DNA of 64,000 nt, taken from NCBI RefSeq assembly GCF_023333595.1, contig NZ_JAIQZM010000009.1, forward strand, positions 23,553 through 87,552, given 5' to 3'. Under the pieces are notes generated by a model that saw nothing but the letters and a program-made list of their open reading frames with translations, ran no database searches and was not told the origin of the DNA. Positions 1 to 7,767 of the stretch are shown one piece after another; the stretch's first letter is position 1; the number at the start of each line of letters is the position of its first letter. The translations under genes were made by a program, and so were the position numbers. This DNA comes from Argonema galeatum A003/A1 (GTDB taxonomy: Bacteria > Cyanobacteriota > Cyanobacteriia > Cyanobacteriales > Aerosakkonemataceae).

Positions 1-2
1 GA

Positions 3-480
3 GCAGATAATATCGAACTAGCGATCGCATCCTACACCGCCGCACTCCAAGTCTACACCCGTGAAGCCTTTCCCCAACAATGGGCAACGACCCAAAATAA
101 TCTGGGAAATGCCTACAGTAACAGAATTAGAGAAGATAGAGCAGATAATATCGAAAAAGCGATCGCATCCTACACCGCCGCACTCCAAGTCTACACCCGT
201 GAAGCCTTTCCCCAAGATTGGGCAATGACCCAAAATAATCTGGGTGCTGCCTACAGTGACAGAATTAGATCAGATAGAGCAGATAATATCGAACTAGCGA
301 TCGCATCCTACACCGCCGCACTCCAAGTCTACACCCGTGAAGCCTTTCCCCAAGATTGGGCTATGACCCAAAATAATCTGGCGGTTGCCTACAGTGACAG
401 AATTAGAGAAGATAAAGCAGATAATATCGAACTAGCGATCGCATCATACACCGCCGCACTCCAAGTCCGCACCCGTACTC
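3..480 (+). repeat. 138-bp tandem repeats encoding TPR units
   Basis: Near-identical units start at 3, 141, 279 and 417, exactly 138 bp (46 codons) apart, each beginning GCAGATAATATCGAA. The first three are almost identical at DNA level; the fourth diverges at its 3' end. The array probably continues left of the window. Confidence 0.92.
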
Positions 481-2216
481 AGTTCCCATTTGAAAATGTA
501 CAAACTCTGAATAACTTAGGTTGGGAGTATCTGGCAAAACTAGATTATCTCCATCAAACCAAACCAGATGACGCCAAACAAAAAGAAACAACTCTCCAAA
601 GTGCATATCATACCTTTAAAGATGCGATCGCCGGAGCCGCCTACCTACGGAAGTTGATTCAATCCGGGAATGAAATTAAGCAAAAACACGATTTAGAGTG
701 GGATAAACTCTACATGGGCATGGTGCAGGTATGCCTAGAACGGGACAGCAACCAAGAAGCGCTAGAATATGCCGAAGCCAACAAAGCCCGCAATCTCGCC
801 GAACTAATCGCCCAAAAACAGCCAACTCCCAAAGTCCTCACACCCATCACCTTCACGGAAATTACCCAACTCCTCACCACCCCAGACACCGCCCTGATTG
901 AGTGGTACATCACCGACGAAGAAATCATCACCTTTGTCCTCACTTCCCCCGACGTGCTGAAAGTACATCGCAGTCGTCAACGAAATGAATTAATCGATTT
1001 AGTTAATGAATATCGGGCAGATTACAGACAAAGCAAAAGCCACTGGCAAACTCAACTCCCCACCTATCTCCAACGTCTTGCCAATCTCCTAGAAATTACC
1101 ACAATTCTCCCCGCCAAAAGTACCCGCTTAATCCTAATTCCCCACTGGTTTCTGCACCTGTTTGCCCTTCACGCCCTCCCCCTCACCGATGGCGAATTTG
1201 TCCTAGATAAATTTCTCCAAGGCATTCAATACGCCCCCAGTTGCCAACTCCTGCAACAGATCGAAATTCACCCCAATTTTGACCAACTTCTCGCCCTGCA
1301 AAACCCCACTTTGGATCTTTCCTACACCGATTTAGAAGTCACCTGCATTGCCCCTAAATTCCCCATTCGTCAAATTCTCCCCGGCAAAGAAGCCAGTAAA
1401 ATCAATCTCTTAGAACAATACTTAGAACAGTTACAAAACGCCCACTGCGCCCACTTCTCCTGTCACGGTTCCTTCAATGCCGAGAATCCGCTAAACTCTT
1501 TTCTTGCCCTCTCGGAGAGTATTATCAAGGAAGAGGAATCTCAATCTTCCCAACCTGGAGATCCCCCCCAACCCCCCTTAAGAAGGGGGGAGACGGAAAT
1601 TGTCAAAGTCCCCCTTATTAAGGGGGATTTAGGGGGATCACAACCTGGAGATCCCCCCCAACCCCCCTTAAGAAGGGGGGAGACGGAAATTGTCAAAGTC
1701 CCCCTTCTTAAGGGGGATTTAGGGGGATCAAATCGTTACGTTGCATGGCGCGATGGTAAAACAGCCGACATTACCAAATGCCTCACCTTAGCTGAAATTT
1801 TCCAACTCCAACTAAAACAGTGCCGTTTAGTCGTCCTCTCCGCCTGCGAAACCGCCCTGATTGATACGCAAAATCGGTCAGATTATATTGGATTACCAAC
1901 AGGATTTCTCCACGCAGGCGCAATGGGAACCCTGGCCAGTCTTTGGGCCGTCAACGACCTCTCCACCGCCTTGATTATGGTAAAATTCTATGAGTTACTC
2001 AAACCCGGAGTCAGCATTGGTCAAGCCCTCCATGACACCCAGCGCTGGTTTAAGTCTGCCCTTACTTCAGATTTGCTACAATGGGTGAAAAGTTCCGATA
2101 GTTTCGATGCCGACCAAAAAGAAGACATTACAGAGGTGCTAGAAAGGTTCAATGAAACTGAAAAACCTTACAGCAGCGTTTATCATTGGGCAGCGTTTTG
2201 TGCGATCGGTTTATAA
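3..2216 (+). CDS. TPR-CHAT domain protein (caspase-like peptidase), 5' end outside window
   Basis: The frame is open from the first bases, so the true start lies left of the window; 737 residues are visible. The first ~165 residues are TPR-like repeats of 46 residues (conserved stretch TQNNLG.AYS.RIR.D.ADNIE). The C-terminal ~400 residues form a CHAT domain: the catalytic His is in HFSCHGS (codon 1464-1466) and the catalytic Cys in VLSACET (codon 1845-1847), the His/Cys dyad of clan CD peptidases. No signal peptide can be judged because the N-terminus is missing. Family knowledge: TPR-CHAT proteins are caspase-like proteases, often parts of conflict or programmed-death systems. Odd: two 30-residue copies of a dispersed repeat lie in frame between the His and Cys motifs. 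It may work with the two unknown genes at 2823-4623, but a degraded gene and repeats separate them. Confidence 0.9.
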   Translation, partial: ADNIELAIASYTAALQVYTREAFPQQWATTQNNLGNAYSNRIREDRADNIEKAIASYTAALQVYTREAFPQDWAMTQNNLGAAYSDRIRSDRADNIELAIASYTAALQVYTREAFPQDWAMTQNNLAVAYSDRIREDKADNIELAIASYTAALQVRTRTQFPFENVQTLNNLGWEYLAKLDYLHQTKPDDAKQKETTLQSAYHTFKDAIAGAAYLRKLIQSGNEIKQKHDLEWDKLYMGMVQVCLERDSNQEALEYAEANKARNLAELIAQKQPTPKVLTPITFTEITQLLTTPDTALIEWYITDEEIITFVLTSPDVLKVHRSRQRNELIDLVNEYRADYRQSKSHWQTQLPTYLQRLANLLEITTILPAKSTRLILIPHWFLHLFALHALPLTDGEFVLDKFLQGIQYAPSCQLLQQIEIHPNFDQLLALQNPTLDLSYTDLEVTCIAPKFPIRQILPGKEASKINLLEQYLEQLQNAHCAHFSCHGSFNAENPLNSFLALSESIIKEEESQSSQPGDPPQPPLRRGETEIVKVPLIKGDLGGSQPGDPPQPPLRRGETEIVKVPLLKGDLGGSNRYVAWRDGKTADITKCLTLAEIFQLQLKQCRLVVLSACETALIDTQNRSDYIGLPTGFLHAGAMGTLASLWAVNDLSTALIMVKFYELLKPGVSIGQALHDTQRWFKSALTSDLLQWVKSSDSFDADQKEDITEVLERFNETEKPYSSVYHWAAFCAIGL
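1551..1730 (+). repeat. Two in-frame 90-bp tandem copies of a G/C-run palindromic repeat
   Basis: Copies at 1551-1640 and 1641-1730 differ at one base (ATTA versus CTTA near 1617/1707). Each holds complementary CCCCCC/GGGGGG runs able to fold into hairpins, and each encodes 30 residues beginning QPGDPPQPPLRRGE. This GATCCCCC-type repeat is common between genes in filamentous cyanobacteria; here it lies inside the CHAT domain without breaking the frame. Confidence 0.9.
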
Positions 2217-2224
2217 TAATCTAA

Positions 2225-2315
2225 TAGACCTCTCCAAAAAAGAATGTAGAGACGTTGCATGCAACGTCTCTACGAGGGTTACAGGTAACGCACCTTTAAT
2301 TTCTGGAGAGGTCTA
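2225..2315. repeat. 91-bp MITE-like element with a perfect 28-bp internal palindrome
   Basis: The ends are a 12-bp perfect inverted repeat (TAGACCTCTCCA at 2225-2236, its complement at 2304-2315). Inside, 2246-2273 is a perfect 28-bp palindrome with arms GTAGAGACGTTGCA. It lies just after the CHAT stop codon and could form a strong hairpin and end transcription. No transposase is encoded. Confidence 0.75.
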
Positions 2316-2329
2316 ATCTAATCTAATCC

Positions 2330-2696
2330 ATGAAAACCGATAGCCTATTTTACACCATCTTCAAACAATTTCCCTCTGTTTTCTTTGACCACGATCAGAA
2401 AGAGTCTGATCGAATTGTTAGAGACTATCATAGTTTACAAGTTACCCCAAAAACCCAGAGAGGAAATTATCGCCATGTTTGAACTAAGTGACTTAAAGAA
2501 AACCAGATTTTATCAAGACATTCAGGCTGAAGTGCAAGCTGAAGCACAAGTACAAATAGCTGAAGCTAAACAGCGAGAAAAAGCTGCAATCGTCAGAATG
2601 GCTAGTCTGGGATTAAGTACAGAACAAATTGCTACAGTCTTAGATTTACCTGTGGCTGAAGTGGAAGCAACTATCGCTGAAGCTGCACAAAATTAA
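2330..2696 (+). pseudogene. Rpn/DUF2887-family nuclease remnant with internal deletion and frameshift
   Basis: An ATG at 2330 begins MKTDSLFYTIFKQFPSVFFD, the usual N-terminus of cyanobacterial Rpn/DUF2887-like (PD-(D/E)xK) proteins. After about 20 residues that frame loses family similarity and stops near 2482. Another frame (2385-2696) carries the usual C-terminal part: LIELLETIIVYKLP, then ELSDLKKTRFYQD, a glutamine/alanine-rich coiled stretch, and a short helix-turn-helix-like end (LGLSTEQIATVLDLP). Full-length relatives are about 270-300 residues, so the catalytic middle is missing and the ends are out of frame. The 103-residue frame might still be translated. The family link is from recognition of both ends. 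Confidence 0.75.
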
Positions 2697-2707
2697 TTAG
2701 CAGATTC

Positions 2708-2771
2708 GTAGGGTGTGTCAGGCGATAAAACCTTGTATAAATCGAACTCGTTAAAAATTTGACGCACCTAC
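2708..2771. repeat. 64-bp repeat with GTAGGGTGTGTCA / TGACGCACCTAC ends
   Basis: The ends are imperfect inverted repeats of about 12 bases around an AT-rich core. Elements with TAGGGTGCGTCA-like ends are recurrent small non-coding repeats in cyanobacterial genomes. It lies between the nuclease relic and the next gene. Confidence 0.55.
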
Positions 2772-2822
2772 AAAATTGACACCTAATGAATTCAGAAAAC
2801 ATCCATTTGTGAGGTAAATTTT

Positions 2823-3173
2823 ATGATGAAAAACATGATTTTGTTAGAAATATATACAGCCATTACCACCGCATCAGAGATTCTTACACCGGAATTTATT
2901 AACGAATTACTAGAGAAGGTTTTGCCTATATGTGACTCTGATGCTGATGATAAAGCCGTCAAAGAAGAGATTAATAAACTCTATCGAAATTTTCCAGAAG
3001 TAAGAGATAAAATAGGCAATCTATTGAGAAAAAGTATTGATGATTATGATTCTACATCTACTCCAGGCTACGAAACCATTACTAACAACTATCCTGACAT
3101 CAAAAAGCTAGAAGCAAGCTTGAAGAAACGCCTGAATAAAAACCAACCCCCCACCCCAGATGCTAAAAATTGA
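2823..3173 (+). CDS. Hypothetical small acidic/helical protein, partner of the downstream gene
   Basis: 116 residues, not recognised. The N-terminus (ILLEIYTAITTASEILT) looks like an amphipathic helix rather than a signal peptide; the centre is acidic and predicted helical (DSDADDKAVKEEINKLY); the C-terminus is lysine-rich (LEASLKKRLNKN). A GAGG at 2811-2814, inside GTGAGGTAAA, is a plausible ribosome binding site 8 bases before the first ATG (2823); a second ATG follows at 2826. The stop lies inside the next gene (14-bp overlap), so the two are probably translationally coupled and may form a complex. Its size and position suit an adaptor or regulator of the 487-residue protein; that is inference. 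Confidence 0.7.
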   Translation: MMKNMILLEIYTAITTASEILTPEFINELLEKVLPICDSDADDKAVKEEINKLYRNFPEVRDKIGNLLRKSIDDYDSTSTPGYETITNNYPDIKKLEASLKKRLNKNQPPTPDAKN

Positions 3174-4623
3174 TCATCCCCAAGTCTATATCTATAGCTA
3201 TCAACTCAGCCGGGAACCTGAAACCGAAGTTCACTCTATCTGGACTTGGGCAAATAATATCTGGAAAGATTTTAGTCACGAAATAAACCCGATTTCGTCA
3301 AAAGAAAATCTCAGTAATATTCTCAGTAAACCAAAAAAATTTAACTACTCAGATCAAATTCAAGGTTCTTTTAGGTTTTGCAGTCTGGATGATAGTGTAG
3401 GCATTTTAGCCAGAATTGGTAGCCCAGAAACAAAAGAAAATAAATACCTAGAAATCACAGAATTAAACCAATTTAATGATAAGAATCTAATCCTTCCTGA
3501 AAGTTATCAAAACTGGCTGGGGCAGACTATTTTTATTACCTATAAATTAAGTATATATATAACTCCTACTACAGAACAACTCAAAGAACTAGCGGATGAA
3601 TGTGTAAAAAGTCTATTACCAGCATCCCATCGTCCCCCTTTCTACCGAACTACTAAATTATTCGATCGGCCCATTTTTGAATACAGCGATCTCAAGGGAC
3701 AATTACAAATTTTTGTCTATCTCATTGATGATACCACGGAGAAAAAACTTGGCAGCATTCTGCAACCTTTATTTGAGCTATTTTTTCATCGCCATAAAAT
3801 CACCAAAGCCTTCATCGATAGCCGCACCAACTATAATTTAGCCCATGAATTCTACACAATCATAGAAAATACTATTGAAAATTTAAAACTAGAAACCGAT
3901 ACAAATAATGAGCAAATTAACAAGACAAATGAAGATTTGCGAGGATTAAAAACTCAAGTCAAACAGCTACTCTATGACAGCTTGAATTACGAAAGAACAT
4001 TGCAAACCTTAGAAGAGTTAGATAATCTGATTAGCATTCATATTTATAACTATCAACAAAAGCTCTCGGAAATTTGCGAAAAATGCCAACTCCAACCAGA
4101 GCATTTAACTACTTTTAGTCTGTTTATCGAAAAAACCAGTCCCTATTTTCAAAGACAAATTAAAGGCGATTTAGGTTATTTTCAACACGGCACAAATTTA
4201 ATTGACACTGCGATCGCATCTATCCGAGGTATAGTAGAGATAGAACAAGCTGAGATCGATCGCCTTTGGCAAAATCAAGAAAAAGATCGCGATCGCCAAT
4301 TACAAAATACTATTGCTGTCGTTGGTGTAGGAATAGGTTTTGCAGGAGTTGCTGCTACTGCATCACCTTATATCTTTGAAGCAAAACCAAACCAAAAATT
4401 AACAATAAATCCGGTTCACTTGCAACCTTCTTTTGGTCTAAACCCGCCGCATCACTTAACACTTTCTCTTCTATTCAGCTTAGGCGCTGGGTTAGTCGGA
4501 GTTACGATCGCAGCGAGAGTGATGCGACATATTCAGCAACATCCAAAAAGTCCGATCGCTCGTACTGTAAATTTCATTTTAGGCAATTCACAGGCGCAAG
4601 AAAACAAAGTTCCCCCCTCCTAA
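3160..4623 (+). CDS. Unknown protein with coiled-coil centre and two C-terminal membrane segments (possible CHAT-associated effector)
   Basis: 487 residues, not confidently assigned. Residues ~1-215 look like an alpha/beta region (VYIYSYQLS, FRFCSLDDSVGILARIG, QLQIFVYLIDD). Residues ~220-385 are helical and charged, with a likely coiled coil (NNEQINKTNEDLRGLKTQV). Two hydrophobic segments follow at ~388-405 (IAVVGVGIGFAGVAATA) and ~434-455 (LTLSLLFSLGAGLVGVTIAA). An N-terminal sensor, a helical stalk and a paired membrane anchor fit a membrane effector or receptor. Proximity to a CHAT/TPR gene suggests the CATRA-type (caspase- and TPR-associated) conflict systems, but I see no diagnostic motif. 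The start overlaps the upstream gene by 14 bp. Confidence 0.75.
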   Translation: MLKIDHPQVYIYSYQLSREPETEVHSIWTWANNIWKDFSHEINPISSKENLSNILSKPKKFNYSDQIQGSFRFCSLDDSVGILARIGSPETKENKYLEITELNQFNDKNLILPESYQNWLGQTIFITYKLSIYITPTTEQLKELADECVKSLLPASHRPPFYRTTKLFDRPIFEYSDLKGQLQIFVYLIDDTTEKKLGSILQPLFELFFHRHKITKAFIDSRTNYNLAHEFYTIIENTIENLKLETDTNNEQINKTNEDLRGLKTQVKQLLYDSLNYERTLQTLEELDNLISIHIYNYQQKLSEICEKCQLQPEHLTTFSLFIEKTSPYFQRQIKGDLGYFQHGTNLIDTAIASIRGIVEIEQAEIDRLWQNQEKDRDRQLQNTIAVVGVGIGFAGVAATASPYIFEAKPNQKLTINPVHLQPSFGLNPPHHLTLSLLFSLGAGLVGVTIAARVMRHIQQHPKSPIARTVNFILGNSQAQENKVPPS

Positions 4624-4644
4624 TCTGTCACAAATGGAAAGCAA

Positions 4645-7554
4645 ATGGATGTGATTCTCTGTCATACAACAGCAGATTTTGACGCTCTGGGAGCGGCTGT
4701 AGGGCTGACGCGCCTGAAAGCTGGGGCGAAAATTGTCTTACCTGGGGGCGCACACCCAGTGGTGCGGGATTTTTTGGCGTTGCACCGGGATGAGTTTGCT
4801 TTGATGGAACGTCGATCGATAAATCCCGAACAAATTCGCTCTGTGACGATCGTAGATACTCAACAACGCGATCGCTTGGGAAAAGCAGCTGAGTGGTTAG
4901 ATCTACCTCACCTGACTGAAATTATCCTCTACGACCATCATCTCAATCAAGATACAGATATCCCCGCCACTCAAACTTATATCGAGTCGGTGGGAGCCAC
5001 TACAACTCTGGTTGTGGAACATTTGCAAAAATTAGCAGGAGAGCCGGGGACTCCAGGAGCAGAGGGGAAACTTTCAGAACTATTCCTGACGCCAGCGGAG
5101 GCGACCGTGATGGCGTTGGGTATCCACGTTGATACGGGATCTCTCACATTTGAGCATACGACGCCCAGAGACGCCGCTGCTTTGGCTTGGTTGATGACGC
5201 AAGGGGTAAGCCTTAAGGCGATCGCAGAATATGTCGATCCCGGTTTGTCTCGCCAATTGCAGGAACTCCTGAAGGTTGCGCTAAATAATTTGCAAAGCAC
5301 AACTCAGTGGGGTTACACAATATCTTGGTGTCTGTTAAATACAGAGGGTTTTGTGCCCGGTTTATCCAGTCTTACCACACAATTACTGGAGTTAACTGAA
5401 AGCGATGCTGTGTTTCTGGCGGCGAGATATCCCTTGCGGGAAGAAGAGAACAGGAGTGGGGGAGTGGGGGAGCAGAGGGGCAGAGGAGCAGAGGGGCAGA
5501 GGGGCAGAGGGGCAGAGGGGCAGGGGGGTGGGGGAGTGGGGGAGGAAGAAGAATCAGCGATCGCAAATCCAAAATCTGAAATCCCAAATCCAAAATCGGA
5601 CGATCGCTTAACGGTGATCGGTCGATCGCGCATTGAAGGCACAAACCTCAACCAACTCTTCCAACAAATCGGTGGTGGCGGTCATTCCCAGGCAGCATCT
5701 GCAAGTCTGCGGGGGGTAGATCCACTACCAATCTTAGAACAACTGGTCGAACAAATCGAAAATCAGATTCCCCATCCTCCCACAGCACAGGAGTTGATGT
5801 CTTCTCCAGTGCGAACAATTCGCCCAGATACAACAATTGAACAAGCCCAGCGAATATTATTGCGGTACGGACATTCTGGGTTATCTGTGGTAGATAACCA
5901 AGATCGGTTAGTTGGCATTATTTCCAGGCGAGATATTGATATTGCGCTGCATCACGGTTTCAGTCATGCAAGGGTAAAAGGCTACATGACGACTAATCTA
6001 AAAACGATCGCACCTGATACCTCGCTACCGGAGATTGAGTCGCTCATGGTAACTTACGATATCGGGCGATTGCCAGTTTTGGAAACTGGACAGCTAGTGG
6101 GAATTGTTACCCGCACCGATGTTTTGCGGCTGATCCATCAGGAAAAGGCCAAAGTCAAAAGTCAAAAATCAGAAGAAAATTTGCCTTTAGCCTCTTGCCT
6201 TTTGCCTTCTATTCGCGATCGTCTCGCTCCCCCACTTTGGCAATTACTTGAAAAAGCATCTCAGCAGGCAGAAAAACGCGGTTGGCATCTCTATCTAGTC
6301 GGGGGTGCAGTGCGGGATTTGCTCCTCGTGCGATCGGCTAATATCCTGATGATTGAAGATATCGACTTAGTAGTAGATGGTTTTCATAAATCAGCCGATG
6401 TTGGCGCGGGTGTAGAATTAGCAAAAGCGCTTCAGCAACTCTATCCCAATGCTCGCTTAGACGTTCACGGTCAATTTCAAACAGCTGCCCTTTTGTGGCA
6501 TAACGATCCAGAGTTGGGTTCTCTTTGGGTAGATATTGCCACCGCGAGGACGGAATTTTATCCTTATCCAGCTGCCAATCCAGAAGTGGAAGCCAGTTCT
6601 ATTCGTCAAGACCTTTATCGACGAGATTTTACCATTAATGCTTTGGCTGTGCGGCTAAACGAACCGCGTCCTGGCGAGCTATTAGATTTCTTTGGCGGGG
6701 TATTGGATTTACAATCTCGGCAGATTCGGGTTTTGCACGCCAATAGCTTTATCGAAGATCCGACGCGGATTTATCGTGCTGTGCGGTTTGCTGTGCGGTT
6801 GGGATTTGAGATTGAGGCTCAGACAGCGCGGTATATCCGCTATGCTCTAGCCAGCGGTATCTACGAGCAAGTTCAGGGGAAAAATGGTCGTGCGCCTGCG
6901 TTGGAAACTCGACTCAAAAGCGAACTGAAGTACATTTTGCAAGCTCCGTACTGGAAACCCGCTTTGCAATTACTGGCAAATTTGGGGGCGTTGCGCTGCA
7001 TCCATCCTACCTTGGAATTAGATGAGAAACTGTGGTGGCAAGTGCGTTTGCTCGATCGCTGTCTGCGGCGTTTCGATCCGCAAAAAAGTATTGCACATTG
7101 GCAAACGCGACTGGAAGTTTTAATCGCTTATCTGATACCGGAATATCGCGGTAAAGTAGTAACAAATCTCCAGCTACCTGTAGATAGTATCGAAAGGCTG
7201 CAAAACTTGGCTCTGGCTCAATCTGAGGTGATGGAAACTTTATCTAAGTGCGATCGCAAAAGTGAAATTGTGCGATCGTTGCGTCGATACGATTTGCCTA
7301 CTCTCATATTAATTGCAGTACAAAGTCCAAGAGACGTGCGGCGGAAAATCTGGCTTTATCTGACAGACTGGAGAAATGTAAAAGCTCCCCTCAACGGCAA
7401 CGATCTGAAAGCCTTGGGATATAAACCAGGGCCGCAGTATAGTAAAATGTTGGATGATTTATTGGCGGCGACGCTGGATGGGGCAGGGGTAGTGTGCGAT
7501 CGGGCATCTGCTGAAGCATTTTTGGCCGAACATTTTCCTAAACCAGCAAAATAA
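4645..7554 (+). CDS. DHH phosphoesterase-CBS-tRNA nucleotidyltransferase fusion
   Basis: 969 residues. N-terminal DHH phosphoesterase (DFDALGAA near residue 13, YDHHLN near 97, HVDTGSLTFEHT near 156, DHHA1-like GGGGHSQAASASL near 345), then a CBS pair (~380-505), then a class II poly(A) polymerase/CCA nucleotidyltransferase head (VGGAVRDLLL, EDIDLVVDG with metal-binding aspartates, RRDFTINALAV, DPTRIYRAVRFA) and helical tRNA-binding tail. In cyanobacteria such fusions add A, or CCA, to tRNA 3' ends; the exact specificity cannot be read here. Two low-complexity in-frame insertions are present: GAEGQRGRG-type repeats plus a heptamer repeat (~270-322) inside the DHH/DHHA1 part, and a repeat-derived linker (KVKSQKSEENLPLASCLLPS, ~506-526) between CBS and transferase. 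Confidence 0.93.
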   Translation: MDVILCHTTADFDALGAAVGLTRLKAGAKIVLPGGAHPVVRDFLALHRDEFALMERRSINPEQIRSVTIVDTQQRDRLGKAAEWLDLPHLTEIILYDHHLNQDTDIPATQTYIESVGATTTLVVEHLQKLAGEPGTPGAEGKLSELFLTPAEATVMALGIHVDTGSLTFEHTTPRDAAALAWLMTQGVSLKAIAEYVDPGLSRQLQELLKVALNNLQSTTQWGYTISWCLLNTEGFVPGLSSLTTQLLELTESDAVFLAARYPLREEENRSGGVGEQRGRGAEGQRGRGAEGQGGGGVGEEEESAIANPKSEIPNPKSDDRLTVIGRSRIEGTNLNQLFQQIGGGGHSQAASASLRGVDPLPILEQLVEQIENQIPHPPTAQELMSSPVRTIRPDTTIEQAQRILLRYGHSGLSVVDNQDRLVGIISRRDIDIALHHGFSHARVKGYMTTNLKTIAPDTSLPEIESLMVTYDIGRLPVLETGQLVGIVTRTDVLRLIHQEKAKVKSQKSEENLPLASCLLPSIRDRLAPPLWQLLEKASQQAEKRGWHLYLVGGAVRDLLLVRSANILMIEDIDLVVDGFHKSADVGAGVELAKALQQLYPNARLDVHGQFQTAALLWHNDPELGSLWVDIATARTEFYPYPAANPEVEASSIRQDLYRRDFTINALAVRLNEPRPGELLDFFGGVLDLQSRQIRVLHANSFIEDPTRIYRAVRFAVRLGFEIEAQTARYIRYALASGIYEQVQGKNGRAPALETRLKSELKYILQAPYWKPALQLLANLGALRCIHPTLELDEKLWWQVRLLDRCLRRFDPQKSIAHWQTRLEVLIAYLIPEYRGKVVTNLQLPVDSIERLQNLALAQSEVMETLSKCDRKSEIVRSLRRYDLPTLILIAVQSPRDVRRKIWLYLTDWRNVKAPLNGNDLKALGYKPGPQYSKMLDDLLAATLDGAGVVCDRASAEAFLAEHFPKPAK
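5452..5600 (+). repeat. G-rich 9-mer repeats plus AAATCCAAAATC heptamer-type repeat, in frame
   Basis: GGGGCAGAG-like units run from about 5467 to 5525, flanked by GGGGGAGTG units. About 5565-5600 holds ATCCAAAATCTGAAATCCCAAATCCAAAATC, a heptamer-type repeat seen elsewhere between genes. Together they encode about 50 residues without a stop and split the DHHA1 region. The opposite strand is also open, giving spurious frames. Confidence 0.85.
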
Positions 7555-7599
7555 CGCCACCGCACTCTGCTTTACTCAGCACTTTGCTACAGGGGTGGT

Positions 7600-7626
7600 G
7601 GTTGGGTTTCGTTCCTCAACCCAACC
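7600..7626. terminator. Hairpin repeat downstream of the tRNA nucleotidyltransferase
   Basis: GGTTGGGTT (7600-7608) pairs with AACCCAACC (7618-7626) across a 9-base loop. This hairpin is a common dispersed repeat in cyanobacteria. It lies between the convergent nucleotidyltransferase and GT2 genes and could end transcription, but no T-run follows. Confidence 0.5.
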
Positions 7627-7657
7627 TACAGCTACAGCTAAAGCGTTGACTTTCTTG

Positions 7658-7767
7658 TATAGCAACCGCTTTCGTCGGTTAAGACATTCTGAATTCCTGA
7701 AACGTTGGCGGATTCTAAACCCTTCTGACCCTAGCCCCTAGCCCCTAGTCCCTAGTCCCTAGCTATA
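7658..7767. mobile_element. TATAGC MITE, copy 1
   Basis: A 110-bp element running TATAGCAACCGC...CCCTAGCTATA. It shares the blocks GGTTAAGACATTCT, AATTCC, AAACCCTTCT and CTAGTCCCTAGCTATA with copies at 32579-32677 (reversed) and 51048-51156. Its right end overlaps the 3' end of the GT2 gene and supplies that gene's last codons and stop. No coding capacity. Confidence 0.85.

Noticed and set aside
18-233. Minus-strand frame across the TPR repeats
   Set aside because: Mirror frame of a repetitive coding region; the plus-strand frame has clear TPR and CHAT homology.
5313-5651. Minus-strand frames rich in Pro/Ser/Leu/Cys
   Set aside because: Produced by the G-rich simple repeat inside the tRNA nucleotidyltransferase gene.
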